Assembly (NCBI RefSeq): GCF_900104155.1
Contig: NZ_FMYB01000005.1
Coordinates: 99,437 to 163,436 of the forward strand
Source of the DNA: Butyrivibrio sp. INlla16
GTDB taxonomy: Bacteria > Bacillota > Clostridia > Lachnospirales > Lachnospiraceae
DNA: 64,000 nt
Reading direction: 5' to 3'
Shown here piece by piece: positions 1 through 8,814 of the stretch. A program made the translations under genes and the position numbers. Below the pieces are notes generated by a model. It saw only the letters and a program-made list of their open reading frames with translations. It made no database searches and was not told where the DNA came from. Position 1 is the stretch's first letter; every line of letters starts with the position of its first letter.

Positions 1-410
1 ACAGAAATGTGATCAGCTATAAGCATAAGATCACCGCAATCAAATGTATAATTTATACCACCTGCAGCATTTGTAAGGAAAAGAATCTCGGCACCGAGAA
101 GTCTCATAACCCTAGCGGGAAGAACTACATCGTTAATATCATATCCTTCGTAGTAATGAACTCTTCCCTTCATACATACAACCGGAACATCTCCCACGTA
201 TCCGAAAATGAATTTTCCTGCATGTCCGGGAACAGTAGAAACAGGGAATCCCGGAATATCGGAATAAGGAATCTCACATTTTATATCTATCTGCTCTGCA
301 TAATTACCAAGTCCGGAACCAAGCGTAATTGCAACCCTGGGCTTAAAATCAGTTACCTTTCTGATTGCCTCAACGCAGTTGTTTACTTTTTCGTAAATTG
401 CATTTGCCAT
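1..410 (-). CDS. Purine nucleoside phosphorylase, N-terminal part (cut by window edge)
   Basis: The minus strand from 410 to the window edge is open for about 136 codons. It translates to a protein starting MANAIYEKVNNCVEAIRK, with an ITLGSGLG stretch near residue 29, a PGHAGK motif, a GRVHYYEGY motif and a LTNAAGG motif. These are hallmarks of trimeric (class II) purine nucleoside phosphorylase, which splits inosine and guanosine with phosphate to base plus ribose-1-phosphate in the cytoplasm. The C-terminal half lies outside the window. The start is only 2 bases after the stop of the serine hydrolase gene, and a GGAGG lies 10 bases upstream inside that gene, so translation is probably coupled. 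Specificity cannot be judged from the N-terminal half. Confidence 0.9.
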   Translation of the reverse strand, partial: MANAIYEKVNNCVEAIRKVTDFKPRVAITLGSGLGNYAEQIDIKCEIPYSDIPGFPVSTVPGHAGKFIFGYVGDVPVVCMKGRVHYYEGYDINDVVLPARVMRLLGAEILFLTNAAGGINYTFDCGDLMLIADHIS

Positions 411-412
411 AT

Positions 413-2368
413 TTAATCATCCTCCATTATTGCATCATCTACATCGGCGAAATCATCTGTATCTGTCAAAGTTCCGCCATTACTATCATACCCCAGGGGT
501 TCCTGTTTGTCATGTATTCTGCCGTGCAGTTTCGGTCTTACCGTATCTCTTATGGCAAGTATAAGCGCATCAATCGCTCCGTAATCAGAAAGTCTGTTTA
601 TCACAAAGCCGCTCATGCCTTTACCAACATCAAGATGACCGAATTGGTTAAGAATATCAACAAGCATTCCACTACCAGGAATTTCATCAAACCTTATGCC
701 TATATTTTTAGGTGGTTTCACTTTTCCGAATGCAAAACATGTATCATGCTGAAGCGGTTCTCTCTTGCCAAGATATATATTCATAACTCTCGCAGTAGAA
801 TCCTCCATCAGATAAAACTCATTCCTGAGAACAGGTCTGCCATATTCATCTATAGAGAATTCTGACACAACAGAAACAGTATAGATTTCACCATGCTCAT
901 CTATATCTGTTACTGCCCTGTATCCATCAAAACCGCATTTTATCTCATGCGTTGTATCGCCTTCTTTTATAAGCAGGAAAAATGCACCTGTTCGACCATC
1001 CTGCTTAAAACCAACTGACTTTATACCGTCAGTGTAATTGTTATGCATAACCTGAACGAGAAGCGGCATAAATCCGACACCTTCATCGTCCATATCGTAT
1101 GAAACTCCATCAAGGCATTTCATAAGAAGATATCTGAATTTAGGGCTCATACCATAAGTGCTGCGCTTTTTCTTCTTGTTCCAACCGCCACCCGCGATAC
1201 TTGTCCTGCATTCGGGATGATCCTCTGCACTTCTTATGAATTCTTTAAGGCTGTTCTGCTTTGCCAGAACTTCTTTTGTAACAGGTATTGGTTCATCAGA
1301 AACTTCAGCTTCAGACATGAGTTTATGAACTGTACCGGACATATTACCCTTCTGAAACAGATCTTCATTTCCTGCATTTGTTACCACCATCATGTTGATG
1401 TCCGGGAATACATATACGTTCTGTCCCAGCATTCCGTTAAAAGTATAGGCACCAAGTCTGGAACTGCTGTTCCAAAGCTGGAATCCGTAGCCTGGAGAAG
1501 TTACCTCGCCTGTTGCTATCTGCATAGAAGTTGCGTCTCTAACCCACTCTTCAGGTAAAATCTCCTTACCGTCATATTTTCCATTATTCAAATATAGCTG
1601 TCCAAGTTTGGCCATATCCTCTATTCGAAGATATAATCCCCATCCGCCTTTTGTGATATTCTGCGGACAGCTTTCCCAGAATGCTCTTTTAATTCCAAGA
1701 GGCTCAAAAAGTCTCGGTTTTAGATAATCAAACATGCTCTCGCCTGTAACCTCGGTCACAATTGCTGAGAGCATGTATGAATTCATTGAATTATACTCAA
1801 AAGCAGAACCGGGAGTGAATTTTGTCTGAGATTCGAGAAATTGCTTTCTCCAGTCATTTGAATATACAGAACCTGCCTCATTAAATTCAACGCCGCTACT
1901 CATGGTGAGGAGATGTCTTACAGTAAGTCCTTTTGAAAAGAAATACTGAAGAGGCCCCGTTCTGCCGAATATATCTTCAACTTTGTCGTCTAATTTAATT
2001 TTTCCTTCGTAGATAAGAAGGCCTATTGCCATTCCCGTTACGCTTTTACACATAGAATGAGTAACATGCCAATAGTCCATATCAAATGGCTTAAAAGCAC
2101 ATTCTCCGATAATATGTCCGTTTCGAACTGCCATAATTTTGTGCATATGGCAGCTGTTGTTTTCATAGAGACTCTTAAAAAGCTTCTCTATAAAAGCACT
2201 GTCTACACCCTGCTCCTCAGGTGTGGATCTTGGAAGATGAGTCTCTCCCTCCGAATCCATAGGGAAAGCCATCTTCTGAGGAGTATAAGTAACCTTGCTG
2301 ATCTCACCGGTCTTATGCCCGATAAGTTTCATTAAAAGCTGGATAACTTCAAGCTCTGACTTTGCCAT
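413..2368 (-). CDS. Serine hydrolase, beta-lactamase/penicillin-binding protein fold (class C type)
   Basis: A 651-residue protein of the beta-lactamase-related (PF00144-like) family. The S-x-x-K nucleophile motif is SMCK (S105, K108) and a YNS motif follows near residue 192. The catalytic domain occupies about the first 370 residues. The remaining 280 residues form an extra C-terminal region that resembles an EstB-type accessory domain, but I do not recognise it. No signal peptide is visible, so it is probably cytoplasmic. Its substrate (peptide, ester or lactam) cannot be read from the sequence. The gene overlaps the end of the metal ATPase gene by 20 bases, has AGAGG six bases before its ATG and ends two bases before the phosphorylase start. 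It therefore appears to be an internal member of the metal operon's transcript. Confidence 0.85.
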   Translation of the reverse strand: MAKSELEVIQLLMKLIGHKTGEISKVTYTPQKMAFPMDSEGETHLPRSTPEEQGVDSAFIEKLFKSLYENNSCHMHKIMAVRNGHIIGECAFKPFDMDYWHVTHSMCKSVTGMAIGLLIYEGKIKLDDKVEDIFGRTGPLQYFFSKGLTVRHLLTMSSGVEFNEAGSVYSNDWRKQFLESQTKFTPGSAFEYNSMNSYMLSAIVTEVTGESMFDYLKPRLFEPLGIKRAFWESCPQNITKGGWGLYLRIEDMAKLGQLYLNNGKYDGKEILPEEWVRDATSMQIATGEVTSPGYGFQLWNSSSRLGAYTFNGMLGQNVYVFPDINMMVVTNAGNEDLFQKGNMSGTVHKLMSEAEVSDEPIPVTKEVLAKQNSLKEFIRSAEDHPECRTSIAGGGWNKKKKRSTYGMSPKFRYLLMKCLDGVSYDMDDEGVGFMPLLVQVMHNNYTDGIKSVGFKQDGRTGAFFLLIKEGDTTHEIKCGFDGYRAVTDIDEHGEIYTVSVVSEFSIDEYGRPVLRNEFYLMEDSTARVMNIYLGKREPLQHDTCFAFGKVKPPKNIGIRFDEIPGSGMLVDILNQFGHLDVGKGMSGFVINRLSDYGAIDALILAIRDTVRPKLHGRIHDKQEPLGYDSNGGTLTDTDDFADVDDAIMEDD

Positions 2369-4271
2369 TCATGTCCTCTTTCGTCCATTTCATGGCTCTC
2401 ATGGAATTGAGAATCGCTAGAACTGCTACACCGACATCTCCGAATACAGCCATCCACATGGTTGCGAATCCAAGAGCTCCAAGAAACAGTATCAATATTT
2501 TTACGAAAAGAGCAAAGACAATATTCTCCTTGACGATTCTGAGTGTTTTTCTTGCTATCTGTATAACTGCGGAAATTTTACCTATATCATCATCCATAAG
2601 GACAATATCCGCCGCTTCGATAGCTGCATCTGACCCCATGCTTCCCATGGCGATTCCGACATCCGCTCTCATAAGAACAGGAGCATCATTTATACCATCC
2701 CCGACAAAGGCTACCTTTCCGTTCTTGTTTTCATCAAGAAGGCTCTCAACTCTTTCCACTTTATCTGCGGGCAAAAGCTGTGCAAATACCTTATCTATTC
2801 CAACCTTATCGGCAACAACCTTTGCTGTGTCTTCATTGTCACCTGTAAGCATAATTACCTGTGATACACCGGCTCTTTTTGCTTTGGATATAGACTCTGC
2901 CGCGCCTTCTTTTATTGTATCAGATATTATGATTGTTCCAACAAAAAGTTTTCCTTTAGCCACATAAATAATGGTTCCCGGCAAGTCTGATTCCTTAAAT
3001 TCAATATTATTGCTCTTAAGAAGTTTGGCATTTCCTACATAAATATCTTCAGCACCAAGCTTTGCAGTAATGCCATGACCGGGAACTTCCTTAATATCAG
3101 TAAGTTCAGTTTTATCATCAGTAAGAGAGCTGTTATTTTTATGAATTTCATCATGATACTCAATTACTGATCTGGCAATAGGATGGTTTGAAAATTTCTC
3201 AGCACCTGCAGCGAGGCAAACAATCTCTTCTTTTGAAAGATTTGCAGCAGGAATTATCTCAGAAACCTTGAATTCCCCTTTAGTAATGGTTCCCGTCTTA
3301 TCAAGAACCAGAGTACTTGCCTCCGCAATTGCTTCAAGATAGTTACTGCCCTTTACAAGTATTCCCATCTTAGAGCTTGCACCAATGCCTCCAAAGAAGC
3401 CAAGCGGCACAGAAATCACAAGCGCGCAAGGACAGGATACAATAAGGAAAATGCATGCTCTTTTTATTGAATCAGAAAAAGGCATGATTCCGAGAAGTGG
3501 CGGTATTACTGCAAGAAGAACCGCTCCGATTGTAACAACAGGTGTGTAATATTTCGCAAAACGAGTGATGAAGTTTTCCATCCTTGATTTTTTGTTACTT
3601 GCATTTTCAACAAGCTCCAAAATCTTAGAAACTGTTGAATCCTCATAATTCTTAGTTGTGCGTATTTTCAGAACACTGTCCTTATTAACACATCCGCTTA
3701 TTACTTCTTCGCCCTCTGAAACTCTTCTTGGAACTGACTCACCTGTTATTGCAGAAGTATCTACAAAAGATTCTCCCTCAGTAACAACACCATCTATCGG
3801 AATCTTCTCACCGGGCTTTATCAGAAGCATTGTTCCGATCCCAACTTCCTCTGGATCAGTTTCTACAGCCTCTCCATCATCCTGAATTACATTTGCATAC
3901 TCAGGAGCAATACTCATGAGCTCTGTAATAGATGCTCTTGATTTTCCGACTGCATAGCTCTGGAAAAGCTCACCAATCTGATAGAACAGCATAACCGCAA
4001 GAGCTTCTGTATATTCACTGATGGCGAATGCTCCAAAGGTGGCGATCATCATAAGAAAATTCTCATCGAAAACCTGTCCGTGGGAAATATTTATAAATGC
4101 CTTTCGGAGGACATCATATCCGATTACAAGATATGGAATAAGGAATATCACAAAGCTGACATACCATGGAAATGCTTCAAAGGCTCCCATATGCTCTGCT
4201 ATAAGGAGTACTATAAAAGCAATAAGTACTCCTATTATTCTATTTCTGGTTTTCTTCATCTTCTTAGTCAT
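2349..4271 (-). CDS. Heavy-metal P1B-type ATPase, Zn/Cd/Pb exporter class
   Basis: A 640-residue cation pump with every P-type landmark: a TGES actuator loop, SCPCALVIS in the transmembrane metal site, DKTGT phosphorylation motif, SNHPIA (the HP motif of P1B ATPases) and GDGINDAPVL hinge. The CPC motif, a lysine in the next-to-last helix pair and FGDVGVAVLAILNSMR in the last helix are the P1B-2 signature, so zinc, cadmium or lead is exported rather than copper. No N-terminal metal-binding domain is fused. That domain is encoded separately just upstream. I prefer ATG at 4271; a GTG three codons earlier (4280) is also possible, and neither has a strong ribosome site. It lies downstream of an ArsR-family repressor gene, so metal-induced expression is expected. 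Confidence 0.93.
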   Translation of the reverse strand: MTKKMKKTRNRIIGVLIAFIVLLIAEHMGAFEAFPWYVSFVIFLIPYLVIGYDVLRKAFINISHGQVFDENFLMMIATFGAFAISEYTEALAVMLFYQIGELFQSYAVGKSRASITELMSIAPEYANVIQDDGEAVETDPEEVGIGTMLLIKPGEKIPIDGVVTEGESFVDTSAITGESVPRRVSEGEEVISGCVNKDSVLKIRTTKNYEDSTVSKILELVENASNKKSRMENFITRFAKYYTPVVTIGAVLLAVIPPLLGIMPFSDSIKRACIFLIVSCPCALVISVPLGFFGGIGASSKMGILVKGSNYLEAIAEASTLVLDKTGTITKGEFKVSEIIPAANLSKEEIVCLAAGAEKFSNHPIARSVIEYHDEIHKNNSSLTDDKTELTDIKEVPGHGITAKLGAEDIYVGNAKLLKSNNIEFKESDLPGTIIYVAKGKLFVGTIIISDTIKEGAAESISKAKRAGVSQVIMLTGDNEDTAKVVADKVGIDKVFAQLLPADKVERVESLLDENKNGKVAFVGDGINDAPVLMRADVGIAMGSMGSDAAIEAADIVLMDDDIGKISAVIQIARKTLRIVKENIVFALFVKILILFLGALGFATMWMAVFGDVGVAVLAILNSMRAMKWTKEDMNGKVRA

Positions 4272-4302
4272 AATGATCACGCTTTCATATTATGTAGTAT
4301 TT

Positions 4303-4518
4303 TCAGATTTCGATTTCACAATCAGGCTCAACCTTTTTACATGCCTTAACTGCTGCATCAAGAATCTCTGCATATTTGTCATCATCGGCTTCAAGTGTAA
4401 GCTTCTGGGTCATGAAATTAACTCTGGCACTCTTTACACCATCAATCTTATTAATTGCTTCTTCCATCTTTGCAGCACAGTTAGCACAGTCAACTTCACA
4501 TTTGTAGGTTTTTTTCAT
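4303..4518 (-). CDS. Small heavy-metal-associated (HMA) domain protein, metallochaperone-like
   Basis: A 71-residue free-standing ferredoxin-like HMA domain. The metal motif is DCANCAAKME, giving a C-x-x-C pair near residues 10-13 with a preceding aspartate, the form typical of zinc/cadmium domains (DCxxC) rather than copper (MxCxxC). It starts at an ATG preceded by a GAGG ribosome site. It lies between the ArsR regulator and the metal ATPase, which itself lacks an N-terminal HMA domain, so it probably acts as a detached metal-binding domain or delivery partner for the pump. The C-terminal tail (PDCEIEI) is acidic and adds one more cysteine. Confidence 0.9.
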   Translation of the reverse strand: MKKTYKCEVDCANCAAKMEEAINKIDGVKSARVNFMTQKLTLEADDDKYAEILDAAVKACKKVEPDCEIEI

Positions 4519-4539
4519 GATTTTTTTCCTCTTTTCTTT

Positions 4540-4857
4540 TTATTTTTCTTCTATATGTTCACGTCCCATTGAAATAATTGTTCTAACGTGATCATCTGCC
4601 AGGTAATAGTACATCTGCTTGCCTTCACGTCTGCTCTTTACAAGGCTGTTCATCTTAAGAATCTTCAGCTGGTGTGATACAGCCGATTGAGTCATTCCAA
4701 GATTTTCAGCAAGATCATTCACACAGAATTCAGACACAAATAAGGCAAACAATATTCTGATTCTGGTTGAATCGCCAAAAACTTTGAACAGTTCAGCGAG
4801 ATCGTACATTTCTTCCTCATCCGGCAATTCATCCAGATTACAAGATAGTTTTGTCAT
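4540..4857 (-). CDS. ArsR/SmtB-family metal-sensing repressor
   Basis: A winged-helix repressor with the recognition helix segment MTQSAVSHQLKIL. The family's C-terminal alpha-5 zinc site is intact: Asp-x-His, then a His 11 residues later and a Glu 3 residues after that (D88, H90, H101 and E104 counting from the chosen start), the SmtB/CzrA pattern. The alpha-3 cysteine pair of CadC/ArsR (CVC) is degenerate here (CVN), so zinc sensing through alpha-5 is inferred. An upstream in-frame ATG at 4887 would add 10 residues but lacks a ribosome site. The ATG at 4857 is preceded by AAAGGAG ten bases away, so I use it. Downstream genes encode a metal chaperone and a P1B-2 pump. Confidence 0.9.
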   Translation of the reverse strand: MTKLSCNLDELPDEEEMYDLAELFKVFGDSTRIRILFALFVSEFCVNDLAENLGMTQSAVSHQLKILKMNSLVKSRREGKQMYYYLADDHVRTIISMGREHIEEK

Positions 4858-4912
4858 CAGTTCCGGTCTCCTTTTTGTATATTTCATAATGTATTCACAA
4901 ATTTATTTTATT

Positions 4913-4936
4913 ACATATGAGCATTTGTTCATATGT
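4913..4936. promoter_or_regulatory. Predicted ArsR/SmtB operator
   Basis: An inverted repeat of 10-base arms (ACATATGAGC and GTTCATATGT, one mismatch) around a 4-base centre. It matches the ATATGAnC...TTCATAT core of the 12-2-12 operators bound by SmtB/CzrA-type regulators. It lies 56 bases upstream of the repressor's chosen start and is the only such palindrome there, so it likely controls the whole leftward metal operon. A TTGAAT that could serve as a -35 box adjoins it. Confidence 0.75.
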
Positions 4937-5016
4937 TGATTCAAATATACCCCCAACGAATTTATATGTCAACACTACTTTTAAATATTTTCCAGAAAAA
5001 CATGAATACAAAAACA

Positions 5017-5045
5017 GGTATGTCGAAGAAACAAACATACCTGCC
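5017..5045 (-). terminator. Rho-independent terminator
   Basis: Perfect 9-bp stem (CAGGTATGT / ACATACCTG) around an 11-base loop. On the minus strand it is followed by TTTTTG. It lies about 100 bases after the stop of the 5146-5829 gene and separates that gene from the metal operon. Confidence 0.8.
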
Positions 5046-5145
5046 AGTTTTTGTGCATCCCCGGACTCATAAGCATTCTTTGAGTTAGCTTGTGAACTAA
5101 TTTGCCGGTTTTAAAAATATCAACCAGACGGTGTATCATTATAAA

Positions 5146-5829
5146 TCAGTGATCCTTTCCATTCATATATTCCTGCCACAAGGATGTACCGCTTTCCAAT
5201 AGTCTGCAGTAGGTTTCCTTGAAAATCTTATAAAGTGGCTTCGCTTCTTCAATCAGTTCATAATCCAAAGGAATTTCATATAATGCTGTATCTATATCAG
5301 ATATAACCTTCATAGCCGCATCCTTATCCTGCATGTGGATCATACCACCAAAAGCAGAGCCATAGGTTTTATCATTTATGCAGACTTTAATGTAACTTGC
5401 CGCAAAGTCAACCCATTCCTCAAGCTGCAATGAAAGATAATCTTCCTCTTTTGCCGCTGCATTATCAACTAATCCAAACTCTGACAGGTAACCGGCGCAT
5501 TGAGCTTTTCTTTTCTTGTTAAAAAGGCTTATTCCCGATGCTCTGTTCATAGTCAGAAGCATCATAAATGCATGCATATATCTGTCAATCCACTGGCCAC
5601 CTTTATTTTCATATCTGTGATCAAGCACCTGAATTCGCATAGCAGCCTCGTCTGCTGATGCCGGTGGATTTAAACAGTTATACTTTATTGCTGCTTCATG
5701 GATTTCATCTGTCCCTGCAATTACAGACAGAAGGTAATCTCTCCTCTCTGCAATATCCTCAATCTCATGATAATTATTGGTTATATCTCTTTGATGACTG
5801 TCATTATATATATCTGTATTCCTAAGCAT
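5146..5829 (-). CDS. Hypothetical protein, helical, cytoplasmic
   Basis: A 227-residue protein I do not recognise. It is predicted to be mostly helical, with no signal peptide, membrane segment or catalytic motif I can name. The middle contains the aromatic and charged stretch GGQWIDRYMHAFMMLLTMNR and a basic FNKKRKAQ segment. The start is well supported: AGAGG lies seven bases before the ATG. It is monocistronic by appearance, with hairpin terminators on both sides (5017-5045 after it and 5951-5974 before it). Similar orphan helical proteins are frequent in Lachnospiraceae genomes, but no function can be assigned from this sequence. Confidence 0.75.
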   Translation of the reverse strand: MLRNTDIYNDSHQRDITNNYHEIEDIAERRDYLLSVIAGTDEIHEAAIKYNCLNPPASADEAAMRIQVLDHRYENKGGQWIDRYMHAFMMLLTMNRASGISLFNKKRKAQCAGYLSEFGLVDNAAAKEEDYLSLQLEEWVDFAASYIKVCINDKTYGSAFGGMIHMQDKDAAMKVISDIDTALYEIPLDYELIEEAKPLYKIFKETYCRLLESGTSLWQEYMNGKDH

Positions 5830-5950
5830 ATATGTCCTCTACCAATTAGCACGTGATCAAAAAATGTTATTCATCATTTTTGACATGTCTTATATTCTAA
5901 CATATTTGACGTAATTTAGTATCCGTAATAAGCTAATGAACCCTAAAAAA

Positions 5951-5974
5951 ATCCCCGGACACTAATCCGGGGAT
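5951..5974 (-). terminator. Rho-independent terminator
   Basis: Perfect 9-bp GC-rich stem (ATCCCCGGA / TCCGGGGAT) with a 6-base loop, followed on the minus strand by a run of seven T. It lies 22 bases after the stop of the phosphoribosyltransferase gene. Confidence 0.92.
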
Positions 5975-5996
5975 TACGTATATTATCAATCTATTC

Positions 5997-6635
5997 TTAT
6001 AAAGTAGAATAACCAAAGCCGTTACATATAGCATCAACAGGATGGCCTTCCTTGCAAAGCGGGCATCCATCCGGAGGATAGCAAGCATAATCAGGAAGCT
6101 CTCTTGAAGAGAAAAGTGACCTTATCGGATAATTCTCTATCTGAGTAGCCACTGAGAAGAAAGCTGCAATTCCTACAACCTCACCCTGGTAAAACCTTAC
6201 GGAATCAAGGGCACTCTTAAGCATACCACCGGTGGTTACGGAATCCGACAAAATGAGAACCTTTTTATCAGTAATCATGTGCTTATTGTTATCTCTGAAC
6301 ATGATCTGCCCGTTTACGTTATACTCGGGACCTGTGATATACATCGTCTTATGTGCATTCTTGGAAATAACTCCGGCCCTTGTAAGTGAATCAGCAAGGT
6401 ATGAACCAACTACTTCCATACCATTAAGACATAGAATTGTATCAATTACTTCTGAAGCAATATAGAACTCAGCGAGCGACTCACCGGCAGCTCTTGCTTC
6501 TTTCATTCTTGCCTTGGTATCACACAGGTCAATGAAGTAATTAACATGTGCATTAGGGGTAATGAAATGCCCCTTTGTGTTACGAAGAATTACATCATTA
6601 TTTCTCGAATACTCAATCTTGGTATAGCCTTGCAT
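5997..6635 (-). CDS. Type I phosphoribosyltransferase family protein (orotate PRTase-like)
   Basis: A 212-residue protein with the PRPP-binding loop VLILSDSVTTGGML near residues 125-140, the [hydrophobic]4-D-D/S-x-x-T-T-G-G pattern of type I phosphoribosyltransferases. The second acidic residue is replaced by serine (SDS rather than EDV/DDL). Length and the placing of the loop resemble orotate phosphoribosyltransferase, which makes OMP from orotate and PRPP, but the gene stands alone rather than in a pyr operon. The C-terminus is unusual: CYPPDGCPLCKEGHPVDAIC has a C-x-x-C that could bind a metal. A long AAGGAGGAGG precedes the ATG, so expression is probably strong. The exact substrate is unresolved. 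Confidence 0.8.
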   Translation of the reverse strand: MQGYTKIEYSRNNDVILRNTKGHFITPNAHVNYFIDLCDTKARMKEARAAGESLAEFYIASEVIDTILCLNGMEVVGSYLADSLTRAGVISKNAHKTMYITGPEYNVNGQIMFRDNNKHMITDKKVLILSDSVTTGGMLKSALDSVRFYQGEVVGIAAFFSVATQIENYPIRSLFSSRELPDYACYPPDGCPLCKEGHPVDAICNGFGYSTL

Positions 6636-6762
6636 AATTCCTCCTCCTTGAAATTTATTCTAAGTAAAGCAATTCTACTGAAAGAATTCACATAAACATA
6701 ATAACATAACAAAGAAGAATATATTCTTAAATTAGTGAATTATTTATACAAATTTTAGATTA

Positions 6763-7428
6763 TTAGTCACCTTTTCGTGCCTTATGCATCTTTAGAAAAA
6801 TTACGGCATAAACAATCACTGCAATGGTTACTCCAAGAATAAGAACACCATATTGCTTCTCCTGAATCTTATTACCGCCAAAGGAATATATAAAAATATG
6901 AGTAAATCTCGCTATAAAAGTAAGAGGGATCCATAGAAATACACTTTCCTCGGAGTAATACCCAAACCAGGCATAGGTGTCTTTAGGAAGCGGAAGAAGC
7001 ATAAACATTATATGTATAAGCTTAGGGTTCCCCCTTTTTATATACTTCTCCACAGACTCTATCTTCTTTTCTGAAAACAGATTCTCCAGTAACTTTCTGC
7101 CAAATTTTCTTCCGATTAAAAAAGCAATTGTATTTCCTGCAGTTGCTGCGGCATCACATAATAGTGCTCCTTTAAAACCACCAAGGACATAACCTGCTCC
7201 CATATAGAACGGTGTCCCGGGAATACAAGTTGACATTGTCTGTATCATCACAAGAAAGCAAAATACCAGAAGTCCTTTTATTCCTTTAGACTCTATATAT
7301 TGCTTTAGTTCATCCGGATTACCGACAAAATCAATCATTGGTCTGCCCACAAAGAAATAAACTGCGAGCAAAAACAATACTATGAAGGTAATGATCAAAA
7401 TTCTTCGAACTAAATCTTTTCTTTTCAA
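6763..7428 (-). CDS. TVP38/TMEM64 (DedA/SNARE-associated) family membrane protein
   Basis: A 221-residue polytopic membrane protein. The N-terminal helix near residues 10-30 is followed by the conserved family core, with FCFLVMIQTMSTCIPGTPFY (short re-entrant helix with the G-x-P motif) and GAGYVLGGFKGALLCDAAAT, then a FLIGRKFGRKLLE segment. Members are thought to be lipid scramblases or related transporters in the cytoplasmic membrane. The exact role in this organism is unknown. The gene is 25 bases beyond the MATE gene on the same strand, so the two may be cotranscribed. Confidence 0.88.
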   Translation of the reverse strand: MKRKDLVRRILIITFIVLFLLAVYFFVGRPMIDFVGNPDELKQYIESKGIKGLLVFCFLVMIQTMSTCIPGTPFYMGAGYVLGGFKGALLCDAAATAGNTIAFLIGRKFGRKLLENLFSEKKIESVEKYIKRGNPKLIHIMFMLLPLPKDTYAWFGYYSEESVFLWIPLTFIARFTHIFIYSFGGNKIQEKQYGVLILGVTIAVIVYAVIFLKMHKARKGD

Positions 7429-7452
7429 ATCGAAAAAATCCTTACAAATAGT

Positions 7453-8787
7453 TTACGCTTTAAAATGTCTTATCTCTGAATAGGCCATGGGAATCGACAC
7501 TAAAATCGAAAAAATATCAGCAACTGCCTGTGTGATTTCTACTCCGAAAAGGCCAAACAGTTGTGGTAGTAATAAAATCATGGGAATAAAGAATATTCCA
7601 TTTCTGCAGGAGGCCATAATTGAAGCCTTTACACCTCGTCCTATGAACTGAAGCATCATGTTTGTCATTACTATACATCCGCTAAGAGGGATTGTTGCCG
7701 AAGTCCATTTAAGGGCCACGGATCCTACTGCTATAACTTCGGGATCATCCCTGAAAACAGCTATAATCTGCGGAGCAAAATAAAAGCAGACAGCTCCGAC
7801 TATACATAAAAAGATTGTGGAATACTTCACGCAGAAAAAATACCCTTCCTTAACACGCTTTTTTAGCCCTGCTCCATAATTAAATGAGCATACAGGCTGG
7901 TAACCCTGTCCAAATCCAATAAGCGCTGAGGACATCATCATCATAACTCTTGTATTCACTGACATTCCTGCAATAGCTGCATCCCCGCCGAAGGTTCCTG
8001 CCGCCTTGTTCATCAACATAGACGCAATTGCCGCCAGAGCCTGTCTGAAAAGCGATGGCGCACCACCATTGGTTATCTCTTTAATATAATAGCTGTTAAT
8101 ATGAATATTTTTAAAGCTTAGTCTTATATTTTCGCCCTTGCTGCTTCCGACAAGTAGAACTATAAAGCTGGTAATCTGTCCCATAATTGTTGCAACCGCC
8201 GCACCAGTCACTCCCATGTTAAATACAAAAATAAGAAGGGGATCCAGTACCATATTCATAGCGGCGCCGCACATCAGTCCTACCATGGCATACACAGCAC
8301 TACCCTGAAACCTGAGCTGATTGTTTATAACAAACTGTCCTGTCATAAAAGGAGCACCGATAAGAATGATTCTCATATACTTTCTGGTGTCCTCAAGGGT
8401 TGTCGGCGTAGAACCAATCATCATTGCTATATCATCAACAAAAATATTACCAACAATGGCAATTATAATTCCGAGAATTATAGCAATTGCAAATCCGGTA
8501 GATGCCATCTCGTTTGCTTCCTTGGTCTTCCCTGCGCCAAGCATTCTGGATAGAAAATTTCCTGAACCATGTCCGCAGAAAAAGCCTGTAGCCTGAACAA
8601 GGGCCATAACCGTGAAAACTATTCCCACGGCAGCAGTCGCCTGTGTTGATATTTTACCAACAAAAAAGGTATCAGCAGTGTTATATATACCGGTTACCAA
8701 CATACTTATAATGGTCGGAACAGCCATTTTCAGAATAAGCTTTGGAACCGGTGTTGTTGTCATCATCTCGTATCTGTTCTGTTGCAC
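7453..8787 (-). CDS. MATE-family multidrug/cation antiporter
   Basis: A 444-residue protein with 12 predicted membrane helices in two similar halves, starting with TPVPKLILKMAVPTIISMLVTG, the typical MATE N-terminus. It has the NTADTFFVGK motif in helix 2 and GFGQGYQPVCSFNYGAG in the second half. MATE proteins export cationic drugs or metabolites in exchange for sodium or protons. The substrate is not predictable. It sits where hisS or aspS often follow hemZ in related genomes, and a double-hairpin repeat (8815-8860) separates it from hemZ. Confidence 0.93.
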   Translation of the reverse strand: MQQNRYEMMTTTPVPKLILKMAVPTIISMLVTGIYNTADTFFVGKISTQATAAVGIVFTVMALVQATGFFCGHGSGNFLSRMLGAGKTKEANEMASTGFAIAIILGIIIAIVGNIFVDDIAMMIGSTPTTLEDTRKYMRIILIGAPFMTGQFVINNQLRFQGSAVYAMVGLMCGAAMNMVLDPLLIFVFNMGVTGAAVATIMGQITSFIVLLVGSSKGENIRLSFKNIHINSYYIKEITNGGAPSLFRQALAAIASMLMNKAAGTFGGDAAIAGMSVNTRVMMMMSSALIGFGQGYQPVCSFNYGAGLKKRVKEGYFFCVKYSTIFLCIVGAVCFYFAPQIIAVFRDDPEVIAVGSVALKWTSATIPLSGCIVMTNMMLQFIGRGVKASIMASCRNGIFFIPMILLLPQLFGLFGVEITQAVADIFSILVSIPMAYSEIRHFKA

Positions 8788-8814
8788 TTTAATGAAACGC
8801 TCCTTTTCTTATAC

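Noticed and set aside
2362..2967. A 201-codon plus-strand frame across the metal ATPase gene.
   Set aside because: It is the antisense of a clearly conserved gene and its predicted protein lacks any family motif.
4621..4741. A coding region on the plus strand in the intergenic region 4858-5145.
   Set aside because: Only the operator and a terminator are present; short frames there lack ribosome sites.
4540..4857. Cadmium-sensing CadC with the alpha-3N cysteine site.
   Set aside because: The second cysteine of the CxC motif is asparagine here, so the classic site is incomplete.
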